A model generated the notes under the pieces. The model was not told the DNA's origin and searched no databases. It saw only the letters and a list, made by a program, of their open reading frames with translations. Positions 1 through 6,871 of a stretch of DNA of 64,000 nt are shown here, one piece after another. The position numbers were made by a program, and so were the translations under genes. Source of the DNA: Bacteroidales bacterium (GTDB taxonomy: Bacteria; Bacteroidota; Bacteroidia; Bacteroidales; Paludibacteraceae); contig SUXE01000003.1 of the NCBI GenBank assembly GCA_015061115.1, positions 124,001 to 188,000 of the forward strand, in the 5' to 3' direction. How positions within the stretch are numbered: position 1 is the stretch's first letter; every line of letters begins with the position of its first letter.

Positions 1-1335
1 TTGCTGTACTTGGAATATGTACGAAGTCCAGTTTATATATGAATCATCGTCACACAGAATACGTGTGAAATCTTCCTCTATCTCTTTGGAACTGTCTTTT
101 GTGTAGATATTCAAGTCGGCAAGCACACCGCATAAATAATAGCCATTTTCTTTTGCCCATGTATCGGCATATGTGTTTCTCCTTACACGAAGTTTAGTTT
201 TTTCGTTGAAGGCATCTTCGCCAATCTCGATAATGTTTGGTCCCAAATCTACCATTTCTGCAGGATAGCTTTGGAAAGCTCCGGATAAGATGGTCTGATT
301 AACTGAAAAATCTAGATGAGTGACTGTGTCGGAAGCCTGTTCGTCATATCCCAGAATGTCAATTTTATATCCATTCTTCTTGGCAATTCGGTATGCTTCG
401 CTACCTGCGTAGCAATGGAAAACTTTTGTTGCGTTATTACTCCAGAACATACAATTCTCATTTGCGATTGTGCGTAGAGATTTTGGCACAGTGACCGAAT
501 TCAAACTTGTACAATTATAGAAAGCACACTCATAAATTTCCTCAACTCCTTCTTCTATGACAACCTCCTCAAGATTAGCACATTGAGCAAAAGCCCATCC
601 TGATATTTTTTTGACAGTCCCAGGAATCACAATTTTTCTGATTCCGGAATTGTTCCTGAATGACAGGTATCCAATTGTATCCAAGGATTCTGGAAATCGG
701 ATGTCTGTGATTATGTCATTGTTTTGGTATTGTCCGTAGGTTGTTACTTTCTGCCCGTTACCTATGTAGAGCACGCTGTCTACAATGATGTTGTATTTCG
801 TCGACGCAATCCATTCCTCTTTTGTCTGAACGGGTTCTTTGTCAGTGAAACTTAATAATGAATCGGTGTTGAAATATGCGTGTGCATCGGTGTATCTGTC
901 CACTTTGATTGATGTCAGACTGTCGCACAAGGACAAAATCTCAGTTCCAAATTCGGTTACTGTAGACGGGATTGTGATCTCTTTTATCGCAGTCTTTTTG
1001 AATGCTTTGTTGCCGAGGCTTGTCAGACCTTCGTGTAATGTGACATTAGTGAGCAAGGAATCGTTTAGAAAGGCAGCACCGCCTATCTCTTTCACGGATG
1101 AAGGAATGTCTATCTCTTTGAGCTTTGTACAATTCTGAAACGCTGAAATGCCGATTTTTGTGACTGTGTTTGGAATCACAACTTTGTTGAAATCATTCTT
1201 GCCATAGTAGGCTTGATTTTTTATTTCAGTCGTTCCGTTAGCGATGGTCAGTACGCTGTCGACAATCGAATTTTCTGCGGCCAGCGAACCGACCGCTGGC
1301 AAAAACGCTGATGCCAAAAGTAAAATTTTATTCAT
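1..1335 (-). CDS. BspA-like leucine-rich repeat surface protein (C-terminus beyond left edge)
   Basis: The frame is open from an ATG at 1335 to the window edge, 445 codons without a stop, so the C-terminal part lies outside. Residues 1-20 form a signal peptide (basic start, hydrophobic core, ending near SLAA). The rest is built from about 23-residue repeats of the LRR_5/BspA type, for example segments reading IKEITIPSTV, LKEIDIPSSVKEIG and IRKIVIPGTVKKISGWAF. Such proteins are exported and often mediate adhesion or carry a C-terminal anchoring tail; the tail cannot be seen here. The next gene (1617) is divergent, so the 1336-1616 gap should hold two promoters, but I see no convincing consensus box there. 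The product class is secure; its binding partner is unknown. Confidence 0.85.
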   Translation of the reverse strand, partial: MNKILLLASAFLPAVGSLAAENSIVDSVLTIANGTTEIKNQAYYGKNDFNKVVIPNTVTKIGISAFQNCTKLKEIDIPSSVKEIGGAAFLNDSLLTNVTLHEGLTSLGNKAFKKTAIKEITIPSTVTEFGTEILSLCDSLTSIKVDRYTDAHAYFNTDSLLSFTDKEPVQTKEEWIASTKYNIIVDSVLYIGNGQKVTTYGQYQNNDIITDIRFPESLDTIGYLSFRNNSGIRKIVIPGTVKKISGWAFAQCANLEEVVIEEGVEEIYECAFYNCTSLNSVTVPKSLRTIANENCMFWSNNATKVFHCYAGSEAYRIAKKNGYKIDILGYDEQASDTVTHLDFSVNQTILSGAFQSYPAEMVDLGPNIIEIGEDAFNEKTKLRVRRNTYADTWAKENGYYLCGVLADLNIYTKDSSKEIEEDFTRILCDDDSYINWTSYIFQVQQ

Positions 1336-1616
1336 AATCATCCGTTTTTGGTCCTCTCGTGAATTTTAGCCTGATAGAATTCCGTCGAATTCAGTTTTCC
1401 GCAAATCAATCTCACCTATTCAAAGAAGACATATTTATTAAATCCTTTTCGCTTGAATCTTGATTCATTTCCAAAAATACTGTTTGGATCACAAAAAAGC
1501 AAAATGTTTGTCAGCATGATTTTGACAATAAACGGTTGTTTCCTTTTGTTTTGTTTTGGAAAAAGTCTAATTTGCGTGTCTGAAAAATAATTAAGTGCAA
1601 CCAAAAGGATTAAATC

Positions 1617-4600
1617 ATGAGAACAAAACTACATATTATAAAAACTTTGGCGATTGCGTTTTCTTTCGTTACGACGGGAGTTTCTTCCTTATGGGCAGAA
1701 ACGGTTGTCGATGTGCAACAGCCTGGAACTCTTTCTTCTCTATTGACATCTATGGAAAAGGATGTCAGGTTGACAGGATCTATCAATGGATCGGATATCA
1801 AGTATCTTCGTGAGCAGATAGCCGACGGAAATATATCTTCGCTCAACTTGTCTGACGCATCTATTGTGGGTGGCGGTGACGCATACGATGGAACAAATCG
1901 TACGGCGAATGATACTATAGGGACTGGTATGTTCTCCGAGTTTTCTTCGCTGAAATATGTCGACTTGCCTAAATCAGTGGTATATATAGCTTCTAACTCA
2001 TTCTCACAATCTGGATTGAAAAAGGTTGTGATTCCAGACAATGTTAAGGAGGTAGGTATGGATGCGTTTGCTTATTGCTACTCTTTGGACACTGTCGTGG
2101 TTGGAAGAAAGGTGAAAAACTTAGGACAGGGAGTTTTTTATGGATCTTCTGTCAAGGTGGCATACGTCATGCCGATGGCTATTCCGCAGATTACGTACTA
2201 TCTTTTCTCTTCTGATCCGGAGATTATGGTTTATTCGGAGATGGAAAAGGATTATGGAGAATCTGATTGGTCACAATTCGGAACTGTCAAGGGCGGTTTG
2301 GAAGAATACTATACGCAGGTACAGGATCCTGCAACTATTCTGCGTGCTAAGTTTGGAGTCTACTTTAAGGATGACGCTTGCACTGTGTTGAAGGATGATT
2401 ATAAAGCGATGAGTGATAGCGACCTTTCTGCGGCTATGCGTAATGATGAGATATCTGATGATCTTATTGCTATCGCCGTGAAAGTCAAGAATGATGATTG
2501 GGCAAAGTATGAAAAGGATTTCAGAATACATGAATATTCAGCGTATAGTGACGCTAATTATTGGAACACTCTTCTGATGAGTACAGGAGGATCATACATG
2601 GGTAATCCTACAGGAATTTATTCTACTGATAATGCTCCAATATATGTGTTTGTGGATCAGGATATTCCGAGCGACGCTTCTTTATATTTTGCAGGATGTG
2701 TCGGCAATAACCTTATATCAAATGCGAAATCTGGTACAAGACTTTCTAGAGGTTTGAATATCGTCGACGGAGAGAAAAACGCTCTGTATTATATTGTCTA
2801 TACTGCTGACACTCGTTCGATGACAAAGAAGTTGAGTGAGTGGCCAGCCATCAAGATCCATGTGGAGGGTGGAGTAGTGAATGGCTATTATGATTTGTCT
2901 CGCCATAATGACGCTGAATATGTGGAATTGCTTGCAAACGCTACTTATGAACTATTTACAGTGAGGGGAGCTGAGACGTTGCTCAACTTCAGAACGTCAT
3001 CTTATAAAAAAGCATTCCCTTCGACTATTGATAAAAACCTCATCTGGTTTGATAGCCTTACTGTATGGGAGAAGGAATTGATGGGTATATGTGAGTCGGT
3101 AGTCTCAGGTCGACGTGCCAATCCACCTTACAATCTGACTGGTGGTGAGTCTTATTTCCCAATATATTACAATAATCCAAACTTTGCTATCGAGGGTGAT
3201 TCTACGGATGACGGATATGCTAATTCAACTCCGTACCGTACTTCTTATAATTCATTCGGATGTATTTCCAAATCTTTTGACGTGAGCAGAAAAGACCATG
3301 ACGATTGGTGTGCCGGACATGAGTGTGGACACAACAACCAGCAGACTATCAACTTGGAGGGATGCACAGAGGTGTCAAACAACTTGTTCTCAAATGTGAT
3401 CTGTTTCCTTGATGGACGTACCACTTCCAAAGGATTGTCGCTTTCGACTACGATGAACGACTACGTCCACCATACTCCATACTTCGTCAGAAACGTCTCT
3501 AGCATGATGAGAATGTACTACCAGTTGTATCTGTATTATCATCAGGCACAGAAGAACACGTCGTTTTACCCGACTCTTTTCCAGAAGTTACGTGAGGATC
3601 CTTTGGCTCTTTGGGACAACACAGACAATAGCTCTCTGAAATTTGTAAGGAAAGTGTGTGAGGTGGCACAGGAAGACTTGACTGATTTCTTTACGGCATG
3701 GGGATTCTTTGAACCTTGTCAGTTGGTTATCGATGATTATGGTGTGCGTAATCTGACAGTGTCGCAAGAGGATATCGACCGCACATTGGCGGAGATTTCC
3801 CAATATACGAAGAAAAATAGGGAGATCCTTTTTGTGGAGGATCGTGCTGACTATGTGTTGACTACAGACTTCATTACCACAGGAGGAGAGAAACGTCTGG
3901 AGTGTGAGACCGTTGGACTGTATGCTAACTTGGGTCAGTTCTCGGATTTCCTTTCTGCTTCGACTGAACCTTCTGAATATACATATATGCAGGCCGACTC
4001 CTTCTATGCGATGACAGGTAAGGGCGGTATTGGTTTCTTGGTTCTAAACACAGAAGGAAAGATGCTATACGCTTCTAATACGTTAGGCTTCTGTATACCT
4101 TCATGTATAGGCAATGATTTCACTATCTATTCCGTCGACGTGGATGGCACTTTGCATGAGGTGAGAAAACAAGAGGGTGGATTGGAGATCGTCCATATGA
4201 CTGAGCCTGGCAATTTGTCAGATTCACTCACAACCCAAGCTGTGAAGGCTATAATTACAGGACCTCTTAATGGAACAGACATAAAATATCTTCGCAGATT
4301 GACAAATGAGGAAAAACTACAGTCGATAGATCTTTCTGGTGCTACGATTGTAGGTGGAGGAGACGCTTATTATGAGAATAACACGACTTATCCGGATGCG
4401 ATAGGAGGCGACTTCTTCTATAATTGCGCGAAACTTGGATCTGTTATACTTCCTCAATCTGTCAACACTATCGGACATCAGGCATTTTCACATACAGGTT
4501 TGCAGAATGTAGAGATTCCGGAAGGTGTCACTTCTATTGGATTTGATGCGTTCGCTTATTGTGCCCAATTGTCGAAAGTGATTATAGGTCCCGACGTGGA

Positions 4601-4943
4601 GGATATACAGCAAGGAGCGTTTTATGAGTCGACGGTGAAGGATGTGTATGTTAAGCCAACTACTCCTCCATCAATCGCTGGTTATCTCTTCTCGTCTAAA
4701 CCAACCATTCATGTATATGCCAGTGCACTTGCTGATTATGAGGCCTCTGGATGGGCAGAGTTTGGCACATTGGTAGGAGATCTTGAGGAATGTGATTTGA
4801 CTGAGGTTAAAGATATCGAAGTGATTTCACAAACAACTCCTAAAGATGGATACATCTACGATTTGTTTGGCAGAAGGGTTTATTCATTACAACCTGCCAA
4901 CATCTACATAAAAGATGGTAAGAAGATCATCTTCCTTCGTTGA
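1617..4943 (+). CDS. Secreted M60-like (enhancin/mucin-type) zinc metallopeptidase flanked by duplicated BspA-like modules
   Basis: The protein has 1108 residues. Residues 1-28 are a signal peptide. Residues about 30-230 and 860-1057 are two copies of one BspA-like module (compare SINGSDIKYLRE with PLNGTDIKYLRR, each followed by a VGGGDAY segment). The middle region carries the gluzincin motif HECGH at residues 568-572, with candidate third ligands E581 or E585, as in the M60 family (HExxH followed by a downstream Glu), whose members cleave mucin-type glycoproteins. The last ~45 residues form a short Bacteroidales export-type tail (YIYDLFGRRV ... NIYIKDGKK). I infer a surface or secreted protease whose flanking repeats bind the substrate. 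The start at 1617 gives the signal peptide directly. It stands alone; the next gene is a transposase-like RAYT. Confidence 0.82.
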   Translation: MRTKLHIIKTLAIAFSFVTTGVSSLWAETVVDVQQPGTLSSLLTSMEKDVRLTGSINGSDIKYLREQIADGNISSLNLSDASIVGGGDAYDGTNRTANDTIGTGMFSEFSSLKYVDLPKSVVYIASNSFSQSGLKKVVIPDNVKEVGMDAFAYCYSLDTVVVGRKVKNLGQGVFYGSSVKVAYVMPMAIPQITYYLFSSDPEIMVYSEMEKDYGESDWSQFGTVKGGLEEYYTQVQDPATILRAKFGVYFKDDACTVLKDDYKAMSDSDLSAAMRNDEISDDLIAIAVKVKNDDWAKYEKDFRIHEYSAYSDANYWNTLLMSTGGSYMGNPTGIYSTDNAPIYVFVDQDIPSDASLYFAGCVGNNLISNAKSGTRLSRGLNIVDGEKNALYYIVYTADTRSMTKKLSEWPAIKIHVEGGVVNGYYDLSRHNDAEYVELLANATYELFTVRGAETLLNFRTSSYKKAFPSTIDKNLIWFDSLTVWEKELMGICESVVSGRRANPPYNLTGGESYFPIYYNNPNFAIEGDSTDDGYANSTPYRTSYNSFGCISKSFDVSRKDHDDWCAGHECGHNNQQTINLEGCTEVSNNLFSNVICFLDGRTTSKGLSLSTTMNDYVHHTPYFVRNVSSMMRMYYQLYLYYHQAQKNTSFYPTLFQKLREDPLALWDNTDNSSLKFVRKVCEVAQEDLTDFFTAWGFFEPCQLVIDDYGVRNLTVSQEDIDRTLAEISQYTKKNREILFVEDRADYVLTTDFITTGGEKRLECETVGLYANLGQFSDFLSASTEPSEYTYMQADSFYAMTGKGGIGFLVLNTEGKMLYASNTLGFCIPSCIGNDFTIYSVDVDGTLHEVRKQEGGLEIVHMTEPGNLSDSLTTQAVKAIITGPLNGTDIKYLRRLTNEEKLQSIDLSGATIVGGGDAYYENNTTYPDAIGGDFFYNCAKLGSVILPQSVNTIGHQAFSHTGLQNVEIPEGVTSIGFDAFAYCAQLSKVIIGPDVEDIQQGAFYESTVKDVYVKPTTPPSIAGYLFSSKPTIHVYASALADYEASGWAEFGTLVGDLEECDLTEVKDIEVISQTTPKDGYIYDLFGRRVYSLQPANIYIKDGKKIIFLR

Positions 4944-4961
4944 TGTGATTTGAATTTAAAA

Positions 4962-5026
4962 GAGGATTGGTAAGGGCGAAACGTTCTTGCCAATCCCATC
5001 ATATCGCGAGCCCGTAGGGATGAGCG
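4962..5026 (+). repeat. REP-like element, copy 1 (directly upstream of the RAYT gene)
   Basis: The element begins GAGGATTGG, contains an imperfect hairpin (GGATTGGTAAG paired with CTTGCCAATCC) and ends in the block GCGAGCCCGTAGGGATGAGC. The same order of parts, GAGGATTG, then an AAGGACG-type palindrome, then GCGAGCC(C)GTAGG(G)CGAGC, recurs at 22319-22379 (minus strand) and 54893-54950. It lies between the stop at 4943 and the RAYT start at 5064. Its hairpin may also terminate the upstream peptidase transcript, though no T-run follows. Confidence 0.6.
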
Positions 5027-5063
5027 GTAAGAAAAAATATAATAAAACAGATTCTTCAAAATT

Positions 5064-5672
5064 ATGCTACTTCGTGATCGCAAAACACCTCGTGCCCAAT
5101 GGCATGACTATAAGGGTGGAGAATATTTTGTAACTATATGCACTAAGGATCGTGTCCACTATTTCGGCGAGGTGTGTGGTGGAGAGATGCAGTTGACGTC
5201 GATTGGGGAAATGTTGAAACAAGAGATAGAAAATACGGAAAAGATTCGTGGTGGTGATGTTTCAATTCCATTGTATGTGATCATGCCTAACCATGTACAT
5301 CTGATTGTCGTCGTATCCTGTAGGGACGCATCGCATGCGTCCGGTGCATCGCATGCGTCCGGTGCATCGCATGCGTCCGGTGCAAAAATGGACGCACGCG
5401 GTGCGTCCGTACAAGGGCAGGGGCAGGAGACCGACGGAATGGATAGAATACAGCAGGGGCAGGGGTTCGGCCCGCAATCGAAGAATTTGGGTTCGGTGAT
5501 TCGTGGCATCAAATCGGCTGTCACACGTTTTGCTAATGAAAACAATATTCCGTTTGGCTGGCAATCACGTTATCACGATCATATTGTTCGCAATCAGGAT
5601 GAAATGAATCGCATTGCCGAATACATTGAAACCAATCCTATAAGATGGGATAACGATTGCTTTTATAGATGA
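5064..5672 (+). CDS. REP-associated tyrosine transposase (RAYT, Y1/HUH family)
   Basis: The 202-residue product starts LRDRKTPRAQWHDYKGGEYF and has the HUH motif PNHVHLIV (about residues 75-82) and the C-terminal block with the presumed catalytic tyrosine (AEYIETNPIRW). This is the IS200/IS605-like single-strand transposase superfamily, in the RAYT branch that is single-copy and linked to REP palindromes. Between the HUH motif and the C-terminal helix lies an unusual ~60-residue insertion of low complexity (three DASHASG-like units, then GQGQ-rich), encoded by REP-like palindromes in frame. Genomic REP-like elements sit just upstream and elsewhere in this window. The frame is intact. I infer it acts on REP hairpin DNA; whether the insertion tolerates activity is unknown. 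Confidence 0.85.
   Translation: MLLRDRKTPRAQWHDYKGGEYFVTICTKDRVHYFGEVCGGEMQLTSIGEMLKQEIENTEKIRGGDVSIPLYVIMPNHVHLIVVVSCRDASHASGASHASGASHASGAKMDARGASVQGQGQETDGMDRIQQGQGFGPQSKNLGSVIRGIKSAVTRFANENNIPFGWQSRYHDHIVRNQDEMNRIAEYIETNPIRWDNDCFYR
5328..5408 (+). repeat. Three 18-bp tandem repeats plus palindrome inside the RAYT coding sequence
   Basis: The unit GCATCGCATGCGTCCGGT occurs three times head to tail (5328-5345, 5346-5363, 5364-5381), followed at 5390-5408 by GGACGCAC-GCG-GTGCGTCC, a perfect 8-bp stem. The first repeat overlaps a further palindrome (GGACGCATCGCATGCGTCC). The 18-bp period keeps the reading frame, giving repeated ASHASG residues. This looks like REP-type DNA expanded within the transposase gene. 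Confidence 0.8.
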
Positions 5673-5711
5673 CTATATTTAACAAGTGAAGAATATAATT
5701 TGAGGATTGTT

Positions 5712-6200
5712 ATGAAAACATTAAAGGAGATTTTCGGTTACCTTTTGGGAGGTGTCCTGTTTGTGGGTTTGATACCATCCATCATGTGGATCGCGTCTGG
5801 CAGACCAGAGTTGATCCCAACAGATATGTTGAGGCTTGTGGCAGGAGCAGTCTTGGCTGTTGTTGGACTGGTTATAAGCGTGTGGTCTATTGTTTATATG
5901 CGACGGAAGGGAAATGGCAACCCAATGGATGCGTTTGGACATGAGGTTGCACCACGCACACAGCATCTGATGACGGATGGACCTTATCGATTGAGCCGAA
6001 ATCCGATGTTGAGCGGAACATTCGTCTATTTGATAGGCATATGTACATGGTTGTGGACATGGCAAGCATTGGTGGTGTTTGTCATCTTTGTTGTGATAAT
6101 GCTGGTGCAGGTCCGTACAGAAGAGAATAGACTCCGTCGTGATTTTGGAGAGGAATACGAAAACTACTGTAGTCGAACAGGACGATTTTTGCCGTTCTGA
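5712..6200 (+). CDS. Isoprenylcysteine carboxyl methyltransferase / phospholipid methyltransferase-like membrane protein
   Basis: The protein is about 162 residues. Two N-terminal hydrophobic helices (FGYLLGGVLFVGLIPSIMW and LVAGAVLAVVGLVISVW), the block GPYRLSRNPMLSGTFV, another helix pair and the C-terminal EENRLRRDFGEEYENY segment match the ICMT/PEMT fold, in which the RNP and EE(N)RL motifs build the SAM and substrate pocket. It is an inner-membrane enzyme that probably methylates a small lipid-like acceptor; the substrate cannot be read. A TTG at 5700 is in frame, but I prefer the ATG at 5712, which gives MKTLKEIFGYLLGG. Its stop (6198-6200) abuts the stop of the convergent DUF4298 gene. 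Confidence 0.82.
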   Translation: MKTLKEIFGYLLGGVLFVGLIPSIMWIASGRPELIPTDMLRLVAGAVLAVVGLVISVWSIVYMRRKGNGNPMDAFGHEVAPRTQHLMTDGPYRLSRNPMLSGTFVYLIGICTWLWTWQALVVFVIFVVIMLVQVRTEENRLRRDFGEEYENYCSRTGRFLPF

Positions 6201-6482
6201 TCACTCGTTTTCTTCAAAGCACTCTTTCAGACGTTGGTATTCCTCCAACAAATCCCACAGACCATCTTCGCTAAGCACACCACGTTTGAGGTCAGCAGGC
6301 AGTTTGCCCTCTTCGTCAGCTTCGAAGTCGGCATGCCAATTGGTTTTGTAATAATCTTCCAATTCGGAGATGACAGGTTGTAAAGCGTAAAAATCATCAA
6401 CTGCTTTGTGCAATTGTCGGATAACCTCGTTACTCTTGTCGAAGAGGTTTTCCATCTGCGTGATACGTTCAGTCTGTTTCAT
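6201..6482 (-). CDS. DUF4298 domain protein
   Basis: A cytosolic protein of about 93 residues with no signal peptide. It is strongly acidic and helical, with the recognisable C-terminal DUF4298 pattern LPADLKRGVLSEDGLWDLL. The function of the family is unknown. An in-frame TTG at 6488 exists, but the ATG at 6482 (MKQTERITQMENL) is the more natural start. The gene converges on the methyltransferase with directly adjacent stop codons, so the two transcripts must overlap. Confidence 0.8.
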   Translation of the reverse strand: MKQTERITQMENLFDKSNEVIRQLHKAVDDFYALQPVISELEDYYKTNWHADFEADEEGKLPADLKRGVLSEDGLWDLLEEYQRLKECFEENE

Positions 6483-6576
6483 AATCAAATTCAGTTTTTG
6501 TCTCTGACTACAAAGATATGCTATTTCTTTGGAAATGGATAGAGAATCAACCGCTTGAATACATCAAAGTGAAATT

Positions 6577-6788
6577 AAAACAGAAAACGCACACCACAAG
6601 TACAACTCCGTTGTCGGTGCTGGAAAACATGTCATAGATGACATAGAAAACAGCCCAACGCAAAAAACAAAAACAAAAGAAAACGTGTCGGTTTTCTACT
6701 GTTTATGTTTTCTTTGTTAAGAGTTTTCCAAAACAAACTTGTTTGTGAGTTTTCCAAGTGTCAGATAACTGACGCTGTTTTCTGTTTG
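6577..6788. repeat. Structured ~210-bp element, copy A (terminal inverted repeats, nested hairpins)
   Basis: It begins AAAACAGAAAAC (6577-6588) and ends GTTTTCTGTTT (6777-6787), a terminal inverted repeat. Inside, GAAAAC words on the left alternate with hairpins (GCAC..GTGC enclosing ACAAC/GTTGT; ATGTCAT/ATGACAT), and GTTTTC words on the right alternate with hairpins (ACAAAC/GTTTGT; GTCAG/CTGAC). The centre is GAAAAC-GTGTCG-GTTTTC. Copy B at 25994-26199 has the same plan with many compensating changes. I see no ORF in it. It fills most of the gap between the DUF4298 and GH51 genes. Confidence 0.75.
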
Positions 6789-6809
6789 ATTATGATTTGA
6801 TTTTATTGC

Positions 6810-6830
6810 GGGCAGGTTTCAAACCTGCCC
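6810..6830. terminator. Perfect palindrome GGGCAGGTTT-C-AAACCTGCCC downstream of the GH51 gene
   Basis: Two 10-bp arms surround a single base, 41 bp beyond the GH51 stop at 6872. It could end that transcript as a hairpin, but it is not followed by a T-run in the minus direction (CAATAAAATC follows). It resembles the GGGGC-type dispersed hairpins at 20800-20912, so it may be a repeat instead. Confidence 0.45.
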
Positions 6831-6871
6831 CTACGATCTATCCTCTATGTTTTTTATGTGCTAAACTAGAA

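Noticed and set aside
1336..1616. Short minus-strand ORF at 1416-1604
   Set aside because: It overlaps the promoter gap and has no family, no ribosome site and a Phe/Lys-rich, non-protein-like composition.
5328..5381. Short tandem repeats as a CRISPR array
   Set aside because: The 18-bp units are adjacent without spacers and lie in frame inside a transposase gene; no cas genes are present.
5305..5545. Overlapping frames on both strands across the RAYT repeats
   Set aside because: They are by-products of the GC-rich in-frame palindromes; the transposase frame explains the region.
6489..6576. Small RNA gene or ORF upstream of the structured element
   Set aside because: Only AT-rich sequence without a convincing promoter, hairpin or codon structure.
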